Origin: Actinobacillus sp.
Lineage (GTDB): Bacteria; Pseudomonadota; Gammaproteobacteria; Enterobacterales; Pasteurellaceae
Direction of reading: 5' to 3'
Assembly: GCA_020026115.1 (NCBI GenBank)
Contig: JAHHQY010000019.1
Coordinates: forward strand, 1-25,895
DNA: 25,895 bases
Under the pieces are notes generated by a model, which made no database searches, was not told the origin of the DNA, and saw nothing but the letters and a program-made list of their open reading frames with translations. Position 1 is the stretch's first letter; every line of letters begins with the position of its first letter. The position numbers were made by a program, and so were the translations under genes. This document shows positions 15,265 through 22,460 of this stretch, in pieces.

Positions 15265-17005
15265 GGTTGCTCTCCGTTCTAATTTTTTCTAAATCTTGCT
15301 GTTGTGTAAACATGGTGTAGTACATTCCTTGTGCTTGCATTAAAGCTTCGTGCGTACCTTGTTCTGCTAATTGCCCTTGATTTAACACAAAAATTTCATC
15401 AGCATTGACGGCATTAGCTAAGCGGTGCGAAACCATAATAATGGTTTTATGAGCTTTTAAGCGTTGGATAAATTGTAAAATAATTTCTTCGCTTTCCACG
15501 TCAATGTTACTTGTCGCTTCATCGAAAATATAAACTTTAGCATCGTGTAATAAAGCACGCGCTAAGGCAAGACGTTGAATTTGACCGCCAGAAAGATTTT
15601 CCCCTCGGCTTAATAATGGCATATCTAAACCACCATTTTCACGCACAAAGTCAGCTAAATTCACTTCTTTTAAGACTTGATAAATGGCTTCATCGCTTGC
15701 ATTCAGATTAGCCATAAGCATATTTTCGCGTAAAGAGCCTTTAAAAATGTAGCTGGCATGACTGACAAGAGAGACATTTTTATAAAAGGAAGTACGGCTG
15801 AAGGTTGCGGTATTTTCGCCATTAAATAAAATTTCCCCTTTTTGCGCTGAGTAAAAACCCATTAACAAGGAAACAAGAGTTGATTTTCCGCAACCGCTTT
15901 TCCCTACAAAAACGCTCAAAGCATTTGGTTTAATCTGTAAACTTAAATTTTTCAGTGCTTCTTTTTCAGGATTGTAAGCAAAACTTAAGTTGTTTAAGTC
16001 AATTTGAACACATTCTTTCGGCGCGAAGGCTTTTTGCGCCTGGTTTTGTTCAATAGGCGTATCTAAAAGTGTAAAGATTTTATCGCTTGCAGCTTTACCA
16101 TTCATGGCAACATGGAAAAATGAGCCAAGCAAACGTAAAGGAATAAAAAATTCAGAGGCAAGTAAAATAAATAAAATTACGCCGAAAATGCTAATGGAAT
16201 CATCTTGGAATTGATATAAAGCGGTAATAATACCCACCGCAGAGCCACCGTAAGCTAATAAATCCATAATCGAAACGGAATTTAATTGCATGGTTAAAAC
16301 TTTCATTGTGATTTTACGGAAAGTTTCGGCTTCTTTATCCATAACTTGCGCTTTATAGGCATCATCTTGATAAATTTTTAAGGTGACTAAACCTTGTAAA
16401 TTATCTAAAAAGCTACTACCAAGGCCGACATAAATAGACCAATATTTGGCGAGTAATTTTTTCGCAATTTTATTGACCGCAATAATGGACATCGGAATAA
16501 GAGGAACGCAGACTAATAAAATCAATGCCGTCGGCGCATTAAAAAACACTAAAAAACTAAAGAGCGTTAAAGGCGCAAGTAAGCTATAAAAAAGTTGTGG
16601 TAAATAGCGACCGAAATAAATTTCTAATTGTTCCACCCCTTCAGACGCGACTTGAATAATGGTAGAGGTCGATTGGCTTTGCACTTGGTTTAACGGCATC
16701 ATAGCAATTTTATTGTAAATTAAACTGCGTAATTGGTGTTTCACGTTTGTGCTGGCACGATAAGAAGCCTTGACCGCCATTTTGCTTGCAAAGGCGCGTA
16801 AAGTCAGCGCAGAAATTAAAAGCAAAGTAAAAAGGGTTGTATTTTCCCAAGTTAAAGTTTGTTGATAGGCAGCTTGTAATAAATAGGTAAAGCCAATGGC
16901 GCTAAAAATGCTACCAAGTAGGGCTACCCAATTCCATAACACATTGATAGCAATCCACTTTTTGCTTTCTGCTACGGTGTTAATTAAACGTTTATCAATC
17001 ATCAT
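15257..17005 (-). CDS. CydD-like ABC exporter subunit
   Basis: This is the partner ABC half-transporter, 582 residues from the start chosen here (E. coli CydD has 588). Membrane helices span about 15-310; YFGRYLPQ, SFLDNLQGLVTLKI and SEFFIPLRLLGSFFH correspond to conserved CydD segments. The ATPase domain has Walker A GKSGCGKST, signature LSGGQIQRLALARA and Walker B VYIFDEATSNID. The frame is open to a GTG at 17065, but a TATAAT at 17082-17077 would put transcription start only a few bases before it, so the ATG at 17005 (MMIDKRLI) is more likely. Neither start has a clear ribosome binding site. With the downstream subunit it forms a heterodimeric exporter. Whether the substrate is cysteine/glutathione cannot be decided; cydAB is not in the window. 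Confidence 0.8.
   Translation of the reverse strand: MMIDKRLINTVAESKKWIAINVLWNWVALLGSIFSAIGFTYLLQAAYQQTLTWENTTLFTLLLISALTLRAFASKMAVKASYRASTNVKHQLRSLIYNKIAMMPLNQVQSQSTSTIIQVASEGVEQLEIYFGRYLPQLFYSLLAPLTLFSFLVFFNAPTALILLVCVPLIPMSIIAVNKIAKKLLAKYWSIYVGLGSSFLDNLQGLVTLKIYQDDAYKAQVMDKEAETFRKITMKVLTMQLNSVSIMDLLAYGGSAVGIITALYQFQDDSISIFGVILFILLASEFFIPLRLLGSFFHVAMNGKAASDKIFTLLDTPIEQNQAQKAFAPKECVQIDLNNLSFAYNPEKEALKNLSLQIKPNALSVFVGKSGCGKSTLVSLLMGFYSAQKGEILFNGENTATFSRTSFYKNVSLVSHASYIFKGSLRENMLMANLNASDEAIYQVLKEVNLADFVRENGGLDMPLLSRGENLSGGQIQRLALARALLHDAKVYIFDEATSNIDVESEEIILQFIQRLKAHKTIIMVSHRLANAVNADEIFVLNQGQLAEQGTHEALMQAQGMYYTMFTQQQDLEKIRTESNHA
16017..16026 (+). repeat. TTCGGCGCGA motif inside the CydD-like gene
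   Basis: This exact copy encodes F-A-P-K (KAFAPKECV) on the minus strand. It falls in the linker between the membrane and ATPase domains, a tolerant position. Confidence 0.75.
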
Positions 17006-17076
17006 AGACGAGTTACTCAAAAAAAAATGAAAATAAAAAAAGACTTGAATGAAAATAATTTTCACACAAACCGCGA

Positions 17077-17082
17077 ATTATA
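17077..17082 (-). promoter_or_regulatory. Possible promoter -10 of the ABC exporter pair
   Basis: A consensus TATAAT lies on the minus strand at 17082-17077, but no good -35 is visible upstream. It supports the start at 17005 over 17065. Confidence 0.4.
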
Positions 17083-17129
17083 ACCGTATCACGGAAAAAA
17101 AGGGAAAAAAATTGAAGGCTTAGGCGCTG

Positions 17130-17158
17130 AAAAAAAAGGCGATGTTTTAAACATCGCC
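17130..17158 (-). terminator. Rho-independent terminator after slyD
   Basis: GGCGATGTTT and AAACATCGCC form a palindrome at 17138-17158. On the minus strand it is followed by a run of eight T (17137-17130). It lies just past the slyD stop. Confidence 0.92.
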
Positions 17159-17176
17159 TGAATAAAAAGAAGGGAA

Positions 17177-17806
17177 TTAGTGGTGGCAACAGCCATGTTC
17201 TTGTTCATGACCACCGCAACCGCCGTGACCGCCACAGCATTCGTGTTCGTCGTCATGACCGCCACAGCATTCGTGTTCGTCGTCATGACCACCACAGCCA
17301 CAACCTTCGCCATTACCATGACCGCCACAGCAACCGCCTGCTTGATGAAGATGACCGTGAGCGATTTCTTCCTCCGTAGCATCACGCACATCAACCACTT
17401 CTACTGCGAAGAGTAATTCTTGACCCGCTAACATATGGTTACCGTCAACAACGACTTCGTCTTCGTCTACTTCGGTAATAACCACAGGTAAAGGACCGCG
17501 ATCAGTTTCTGCGATAAAACGCATACCTGGTTTTAATTCTTCAAATGCGCCTTCAAAAGCCGCTTTAGGTACGCGTTGTACCATCATTTCGCTGTATTCA
17601 CCGTAAGCTTCTTCAGGTTTTACGCGAACTTCAAATTTTTCACCCACATCTTTGCCGTCTAGGGCTTTTTCTAAGCCAACGATTAAATTGTTGTGGCCTT
17701 GTAAATAGCTTAAAGGTTGGTTTGCTGGCGCTTCGTCAATTAAAACACCATCTGCACTACGTAATTGATAAGCGATACTTACCACTTTATCGTTTGCAAC
17801 TTTCAT
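17177..17806 (-). CDS. slyD: FKBP-type peptidyl-prolyl isomerase SlyD
   Basis: SlyD is a cytoplasmic prolyl isomerase, chaperone and nickel-binding protein that assists hydrogenase maturation in E. coli. It has 209 residues (E. coli 196). The FKBP domain with its inserted flap covers about 1-150 (VSIAYQLRSADGVLIDE, YLQGHNNLIVGLEKAL). The tail from about 151 to 209 is made almost only of His, Cys, Gly, Asp and Glu and should bind metals. Within it HDDEHECCGG occurs twice because of an exact 30-bp tandem duplication in the DNA. AAGAGG precedes the ATG at 17806. The tail is longer than in E. coli. Confidence 0.96.
   Translation of the reverse strand: MKVANDKVVSIAYQLRSADGVLIDEAPANQPLSYLQGHNNLIVGLEKALDGKDVGEKFEVRVKPEEAYGEYSEMMVQRVPKAAFEGAFEELKPGMRFIAETDRGPLPVVITEVDEDEVVVDGNHMLAGQELLFAVEVVDVRDATEEEIAHGHLHQAGGCCGGHGNGEGCGCGGHDDEHECCGGHDDEHECCGGHGGCGGHEQEHGCCHH
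17231..17290 (-). repeat. Tandem 30-bp repeat, two copies, in slyD
   Basis: An identical 30-base unit is repeated head to tail at 17231-17260 and 17261-17290. It encodes ten residues of the metal-binding tail in frame. Copy number could vary between strains through slippage without breaking the gene. Confidence 0.95.
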
Positions 17807-17841
17807 GAGTTACCTCTTTATTTTTGTTAAAATTCGGGCGT

Positions 17842-17850
17842 ATTGTAGCA
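17842..17850 (-). promoter_or_regulatory. Extended -10 promoter of slyD
   Basis: On the minus strand TGCTACAAT matches the extended -10 form TGnTAnAAT. It lies 36 bases upstream of the slyD start. No good -35 is needed for this promoter type, and none is seen. Confidence 0.5.
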
Positions 17851-17898
17851 AAGTTAGTAATTTTTTCCTGCTTTTTTCTTAACGCTTGTTGAAAAACC

Positions 17899-17929
17899 TT
17901 GCAGAAGAATTGGCCAAGCAGTGTATAAT
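17899..17929 (+). promoter_or_regulatory. Possible yeiH promoter
   Basis: A consensus -10 TATAAT is at 17924-17929. TTGCAG at 17899-17904 is a possible -35 with a long 19-base spacer. The yeiH start lies 34 bases beyond the -10. Confidence 0.45.
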
Positions 17930-17962
17930 TTTGCCCTTTATGCAATAAAGCTAAGGAGAAAT

Positions 17963-19039
17963 ATGAAAGCATTGCAAGCCGCTCGTGGTTATATTCCGCG
18001 TTTAAATCATTTTTCAGGTATTTTATTGACCTTACTCGCAAGTTTATTTTGTTTGTGGTTTACAGAAAATTTACCGCATTGGACTGGCGGACATAGTTTT
18101 GGTTTATCTTCCTTAACATTAGCCATTTTATTAGGCTTATTTTTAGGTAACAGTTTTTACCCGCAAACAAATAGTCCATTAAATGCTGGCGTGGGTTATA
18201 CCAAAGGGCAGGTTTTACGTCTTGCTATTATGTTATACGGCTTTAAATTAACCTTTACGCAAGTGGCCAATATTGGGACTTCTGCGGTATTAACCGATTT
18301 CTTAACCCTTTCTTCAACCTTTTTGTTTGCTTACTATTTAGGCACAAAAGTCTTCAAAATGGATAAAGACACCACGATTTTAGTCGGTGCTGGCGCAAGT
18401 ATTTGTGGGGCAGCTGCGGTTATCGCCACAGAGCCTGTGGTAAAAGCGCAATCCTATAAAGTCACAATTGCGGTAGCGACGGTTGTCGTTTTTGGTTCCA
18501 TTGCAATGTTTGTCTATCCCATGTTATATCAATTAGGTTGGTTGCAATCTTGGTTAACCCCTGCGGAATACGGCGTTTATGCAGGCTCAACGGTGCATGA
18601 AGTGGCGCAAGTTGTCGTGGTAGGAAATGCGATTAGCCCTGAAGTTGCAGGTACAGCGGTGATTACAAAAATGATTCGCGTGATGATGTTAGCGCCATTT
18701 TTATTGGTGTTATCTTTTTTCTTAGCGGGTGCTAAAAATACCGAAAGCGAAAGCATCACTTTTTCTCAACGCTTAAAACAAGTGCAAGTTCCGTGGTTTG
18801 CTTTTATTTTTATTGGCGTTGTTGCTTTACATACTTGGGTGCCTTTTGCCGAAGAAACCGTGAAAAATATGGTGTGGTTAGATAATTTATTATTAACGAT
18901 GGCGATGTTTGCCCTTGGTTTAACGACACATATGAGCGCCATTAAACAAGCGGGCATTAAACCCCTCATTTTAGGCACATTGATTTTTGCTTGGCTGATT
19001 TTAGCAGGCGGAGCAATAAACGTTTTAATTAACGCTTAA
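17963..19039 (+). CDS. yeiH: YeiH/UPF0324 family membrane protein
   Basis: This putative inner-membrane transporter has 358 residues (E. coli YeiH 349) and about ten hydrophobic segments. The frame extends to an ATG at 17921, but that codon overlaps the -10 region; AAGGAG at 17953-17958 fixes the start at 17963 (MKALQAARGYIP). Family features include GAGASICGAAAVIATEP, AGSTVHEVAQVVVVG and GLTTHMSAIKQAGIKPL. Members have been linked to sulfate or anion export, but the substrate here is unknown. In E. coli it is next to a LysR-type regulator; no regulator is adjacent here. A motif-pair hairpin follows the stop. Confidence 0.9.
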   Translation: MKALQAARGYIPRLNHFSGILLTLLASLFCLWFTENLPHWTGGHSFGLSSLTLAILLGLFLGNSFYPQTNSPLNAGVGYTKGQVLRLAIMLYGFKLTFTQVANIGTSAVLTDFLTLSSTFLFAYYLGTKVFKMDKDTTILVGAGASICGAAAVIATEPVVKAQSYKVTIAVATVVVFGSIAMFVYPMLYQLGWLQSWLTPAEYGVYAGSTVHEVAQVVVVGNAISPEVAGTAVITKMIRVMMLAPFLLVLSFFLAGAKNTESESITFSQRLKQVQVPWFAFIFIGVVALHTWVPFAEETVKNMVWLDNLLLTMAMFALGLTTHMSAIKQAGIKPLILGTLIFAWLILAGGAINVLINA

Positions 19040-19047
19040 AAAAAATC

Positions 19048-19079
19048 TCGCGCCGAAAAAAAGAAAAATTTCGGCGCGA
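19048..19079. terminator. Terminator built from an inverted pair of the dispersed motif
   Basis: TCGCGCCGAAA (19048-19058) and TTTCGGCGCGA (19069-19079) form a perfect 11-bp stem with a 10-base loop. On the minus strand the stem is followed by GATTTTTTTTAA, so it is a good terminator for the YwiC-like gene and separates it from the convergent yeiH. Confidence 0.85.
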
Positions 19080-19081
19080 AT

Positions 19082-19801
19082 TTAAAATTCATAAACTAAA
19101 AAAACGAAAAACCATAAAGAAAAAGCCAACTCAAACAAGCCGACTTGTTTGGCGCTGAGCTTTTTGTAAGGAAAATAAATTGCGCGAAATAAAGCTGGCG
19201 CAAAAGCAAAGGCTAAATGATCTTGGCCAACGGCACAAAAAAGGCTTACGCAAATTACATGAAAAATGCGACTTGCCCACAAATAAGCCTTATTTTTTCG
19301 TTCGCGCAACATGGATTTCACATATAATGTCGTGCCAAAGAAAAACAAACTAGGATAAAGTCCGACTTGCCAAAAAATCCCATTAACTTCTCGCGCCGAA
19401 AAAAAGTAAGCGCCCATACTTCCTACGGCGAAAAGCAAAATGCTCGCCACATCATTAACTAACGCCCTTTCTTTTTTACGTTTTATAAAATAAATATTGA
19501 CGGCCAAAAAAGGTAATAAGGCGCACGCAAAATACAAAATACGTTCGTTATAAAAAACCGCAGGCAAGAAAAAAAGCAAAGCAAGAAGGCCGTAAAAGGC
19601 GCTCCATTTTGCATAAAAGGCCAAGTTTCGACCTTTAAATAAAGCTAAAAAAGGATAAGCCATCAAATACAAAGCAAGCCAACTTGCCAATAAACAAACA
19701 GATTGCCAAACAAAAGGCGCTTGGCTTTGTGCATATAAAAAAGGCAATAACGCCATCACAAGCGCGCCATGTTGGTTGGAAATAAGAATTTTTTTCGACA
19801 T
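19082..19801 (-). CDS. YwiC-like family membrane protein
   Basis: This integral membrane protein of 239 residues has about seven hydrophobic segments. The N-terminal ISNQHGALVMALLPFL (residues 6-21) is the hallmark of the YwiC-like family, whose function is not known. The frame extends to 19852, but AAGAGG just upstream of 19801 and the conserved N-terminus point to MSKKILIS as the start. It follows the phosphodiesterase gene by 31 bases and is probably in the same transcript. A copy of the dispersed motif at 19390-19400 encodes FSARE. Confidence 0.8.
   Translation of the reverse strand: MSKKILISNQHGALVMALLPFLYAQSQAPFVWQSVCLLASWLALYLMAYPFLALFKGRNLAFYAKWSAFYGLLALLFFLPAVFYNERILYFACALLPFLAVNIYFIKRKKERALVNDVASILLFAVGSMGAYFFSAREVNGIFWQVGLYPSLFFFGTTLYVKSMLRERKNKAYLWASRIFHVICVSLFCAVGQDHLAFAFAPALFRAIYFPYKKLSAKQVGLFELAFSLWFFVFLVYEF
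19390..19400 (-). repeat. CTCGCGCCGAA motif inside the YwiC-like gene
   Basis: This exact copy encodes S-A-R (FFSAREVNG) on the minus strand, at a helix-loop boundary. Confidence 0.75.
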
Positions 19802-19821
19802 AAAACCTCTTAAGCAGAAAA

Positions 19822-19832
19822 TTCGGTGCGAG
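19822..19832 (+). repeat. One-mismatch motif copy TTCGGTGCGAG
   Basis: This variant abuts the stop codon of the phosphodiesterase gene (19833-19835) in the 31-base gap before the YwiC-like gene. Flanks AAAA and TTAATTTTTT match the extended consensus. Confidence 0.7.
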
Positions 19833-20771
19833 TTAATTTTTTTCAAAAGCAAAATGAAGCAAAAGGGGATTATGATCAGAGCTTTGAGTTTGCTCCGTAC
19901 GCGCCGAAAGCACCGTTAAACCGCGCACAAAAACAAAATCTAAAGGATTTTTTAAAAAACGTAAGCGATAATCGGGTGAAAAAGACACTTCTTTTAAAGC
20001 GTATTCTTCACTTAACTTTTGCAGTAAGTGATAACGTTTTTTGCTCCAAGCATTAAAATCGCCCGCTAAAATAACAGGCCCTTGATGTTGTTTAATCAGC
20101 TTTAGCATATCGCTTAATTGCTTTTTATAGTAAGTTGGATTGAGCTCAAAATTAACCAAATGCAAATTGATGATCAATAAAGAAGCTTGATTTTTTAGAG
20201 GAAAAGTTAAAGCTAAGCCAACTTTCGGAATACGAATCCAAGGCTCTGTTCCTTGACCTACACAATAAGATTGCGGATTAAAACGGCTTAAAAAGCCCAC
20301 GCCAGAGTCTTTACCGCGATAAGAAAAAGAAGAAATATAAAGACGCGTTGAAAAAAGAGCCGGTAAAGAGGTTTCTTTTTCAATCGCTTGGCTCACTTCT
20401 TGTAGCAAAACAAAATCACTTTGGCGAGCATATTGAGAAAGCGCTTGTTGCCAACCTTTATCCGCACCTTTGTGCATATTCCAAACTAAAATTTTAAATT
20501 CCGATTGGCTTATTTTCTTCACCTTTTCTTGTTGTTTGAAACATTGCAAAGCGGGGATATTTTTTGCCACTTCAGGCAAAGTTAAAGGGGAATATAGGTT
20601 AATTTTGGGTTGAAGATAAATCATTGTGCTTTGACTCGCATAAAGATAAAGCCCACTAATAGCTAGAAATAGAAAAATTAATAATGTTTTAAATTTATTC
20701 ATTAGACGCAACTTTAGGTAAATTTTACTAGAAAACTTTACTATTTTACTTATACTTAGCAAATATTTCAT
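19833..20771 (-). CDS. Endonuclease/exonuclease/phosphatase family protein, YafD-like
   Basis: The protein of 312 residues belongs to the metal-dependent endonuclease/exonuclease/phosphatase superfamily and most resembles the YafD (UPF0294) group. Motifs in order are ILVWNMHKG, VLLQEVS, INLHLVNF, GDFNAWSKKR and SSDHNPLLL, supplying the metal-binding and catalytic Asn, Glu, Asp and His. An N-terminal hydrophobic segment (KTLLIFLFLAISGLYLYAS) would anchor it with the catalytic domain probably outside the cytoplasm. AGGA at 20779-20776 supports the start at 20771; the ATG at 20702 (MNKFKTLL) lacks a ribosome binding site but gives a more usual N-terminus. The substrate is unknown. Confidence 0.85.
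   Translation of the reverse strand: MKYLLSISKIVKFSSKIYLKLRLMNKFKTLLIFLFLAISGLYLYASQSTMIYLQPKINLYSPLTLPEVAKNIPALQCFKQQEKVKKISQSEFKILVWNMHKGADKGWQQALSQYARQSDFVLLQEVSQAIEKETSLPALFSTRLYISSFSYRGKDSGVGFLSRFNPQSYCVGQGTEPWIRIPKVGLALTFPLKNQASLLIINLHLVNFELNPTYYKKQLSDMLKLIKQHQGPVILAGDFNAWSKKRYHLLQKLSEEYALKEVSFSPDYRLRFLKNPLDFVFVRGLTVLSARTEQTQSSDHNPLLLHFAFEKN
19900..19908 (-). repeat. CGCGCCGAA motif inside the YafD-like gene
   Basis: This exact 9-mer codes within LSARTEQ on the minus strand, near the C-terminus. It lacks the T-rich flank of the extended consensus. Confidence 0.6.
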
Positions 20772-20902
20772 ATTTTCCTAACAACTTTCCAATTTTTTAG
20801 CAGTAAGCTGTCAAAGTCGCAAGGAAATAAGTCTGTTAATTTTTTATTGTTTTCAAAAAGTTATAAAAAATGAACAGATTTTTTAATTTTTGAGGACTAA
20901 CA

Positions 20903-22225
20903 ATGAACGTTTACATGTATCTTTGCTTTCTTTCCGCATTATCTATTTTAATTGGTTTTATTACTAAAAAAATTAGTAAACGGATTCAGTATACCATCGC
21001 CGTAACCGCCGCTTCTATGGTGGTGTCTTTAGCTTTTATTTTCTTAGGTAAACTGGGCTATTTTAAATTAGATATTATCGCCAAAGAAGTTATGCAGTTG
21101 ATCGATTTTAAAGGCTTTTTAATTGATGGTGTCTTAGGTTTCTTGCTCTTTGCGGGGGCTTTAAGCATTAAATTACCTTTAATGCGTACGCAAGTGCGCG
21201 AAATTACCGCCTTATCCCTTTTTTCTACTTTTGTTTCAACGGCATTAGTGGGTCTTTTGTTATTCGGCATGAGCAGTCTTTTAGGCTGGCATATTGATTT
21301 AGTTTACTGCTTATTATTTGGTGCGCTGATTTCACCAACGGATCCTATTGCCGTTTTAGCCATTATTAAAAACTTAAAAGCCCCACAAAAACTTTCCATG
21401 AAAGTAGAAGGCGAATCTTTATTTAATGATGGTGTGGGGTTAGTGATTTTTACCACAATTTTCGCCGTCGCCTTTGGCGGACAAGAACCAAGTGCCTCAG
21501 GCATTACAATGTTGTTCTTAAAAGAAGCCGTAGGGGGCATTATTTTTGGTATGGTACTGGGTTTTTCCGTGCATTACTTAATTAAATCCACCACAGATGC
21601 CAGCTCTCAAACCTTATTAACGCTTATGATTCCAACAGCAGGTTATATGCTCGCGAGCTTGTTACATGTTTCTGGCGCACTTTCCATGGTGGTTTCAGGC
21701 ATTATTATTGGTAACTGGTCTGTTGATAAGCGTTTCCATGCCGATGACCGCGGAAACTTCGAACATTTTTGGGAAATGATCGACCACTTTTTAAACTCAC
21801 TTTTATTCTTGCTGATCGGTTTTGCTATGTTATTAGTGGATTTTACAATGCAAGGTATCGTATTAGCACTTTGTGCAATTCCAGTTTGCTTAATTTGTCG
21901 TTATGTAAGCGTGTTTTTACCTTTCGCTTGGTTTGGGCGCAACACAATTTATAATCCGTACACCTTGCGTATTTTAACTTGGGGCGGATTACGCGGAGGC
22001 CTTTCTTTAGCGATGGCGCTTTCCATTCCGTCGGGTAAAATTTTCCTTCCTGGCGTAGGTATGGATGTGCATGATTTATTAGTTATTATGACTTACGCTG
22101 TGGTGTTATTTGCGATTTTAGTACAGGGTACAACCATTGAAACGATGGTTAAAAAATCCAAAGAAGTGACAATGGCAGAGCGTGGTTATGTTGGCTTAAA
22201 AGGCAAACAATATCGCGCAAACTAA
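20903..22225 (+). CDS. CPA1 family sodium/proton antiporter, NhaP type
   Basis: This inner-membrane antiporter of 440 residues has about 12 hydrophobic segments. The CPA1 signatures SPTDPIAVLAI (with the ion-binding Asp) and EGESLFNDGVG are intact, as is LTWGGLRGGLSLAMALS. It would exchange Na+ or K+ for protons and help in pH or salt homeostasis; ion preference cannot be read from the sequence. GAGGA at 20892-20896 supports the ATG at 20903. It is divergent from the YafD-like gene across a 131-base gap in which I find no convincing promoter. A motif-containing hairpin follows the stop. Confidence 0.9.
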   Translation: MNVYMYLCFLSALSILIGFITKKISKRIQYTIAVTAASMVVSLAFIFLGKLGYFKLDIIAKEVMQLIDFKGFLIDGVLGFLLFAGALSIKLPLMRTQVREITALSLFSTFVSTALVGLLLFGMSSLLGWHIDLVYCLLFGALISPTDPIAVLAIIKNLKAPQKLSMKVEGESLFNDGVGLVIFTTIFAVAFGGQEPSASGITMLFLKEAVGGIIFGMVLGFSVHYLIKSTTDASSQTLLTLMIPTAGYMLASLLHVSGALSMVVSGIIIGNWSVDKRFHADDRGNFEHFWEMIDHFLNSLLFLLIGFAMLLVDFTMQGIVLALCAIPVCLICRYVSVFLPFAWFGRNTIYNPYTLRILTWGGLRGGLSLAMALSIPSGKIFLPGVGMDVHDLLVIMTYAVVLFAILVQGTTIETMVKKSKEVTMAERGYVGLKGKQYRAN

Positions 22226-22233
22226 ATAAATGA

Positions 22234-22280
22234 GAAAAATTTCGGCGCGAGATGAAAAATAATCCAGACCGAAATTTTTC
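22234..22280 (+). terminator. Hairpin containing the dispersed motif after the antiporter gene
   Basis: GAAAAATTTCGG (22234-22245) and CCGAAATTTTTC (22269-22280) are perfect 12-bp arms around a 23-base loop; TTTTAC follows. The left arm is part of a full motif copy (TTCGGCGCGAG, 22241-22251); the right arm has lost the GCGCG part. It is probably the antiporter gene's terminator. Confidence 0.65.
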
Positions 22281-22360
22281 TTTTACGGAAAATAACAGAA
22301 TACATCTGTTCAAATTAGCACCTAATGTTGAGCTTTTCTCTTTGTTTTTCGTGCATTTTA

Positions 22361-22398
22361 TAGACGTAAGGCGCTAGACCCTTTATAATCTAGCGTCT
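22361..22398 (+). promoter_or_regulatory. tig promoter with an inverted repeat across the -10
   Basis: TAGACG (22361-22366) and consensus TATAAT (22384-22389) are 17 bases apart. CGCTAGA (22372-22378) and TCTAGCG (22389-22395) are inverted arms spanning the -10, and AGACG/CGTCT extends the symmetry. The inverted repeat could be an operator or a start-site hairpin. Confidence 0.6.
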
Positions 22399-22460
22399 TT
22401 AACAAAATGACTAACAAATTCGGTGCTGATGCCGAGTGAAACTTATTTTGAGGTAACAAA

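Noticed and set aside
17006..17065. N-terminal extension of the CydD-like protein
   Set aside because: The GTG start lies almost at the predicted transcription start and has no ribosome binding site.
17180..17416. Open frame antisense to the slyD tail
   Set aside because: It is a by-product of the repetitive His/Cys codons of slyD and has no ribosome binding site.
22415..22437. ATTCGGTGCTGATGCCGAGT before tig as another motif copy
   Set aside because: It shares only ATTCGGTGC with the variant motif and then diverges, so it is not counted.
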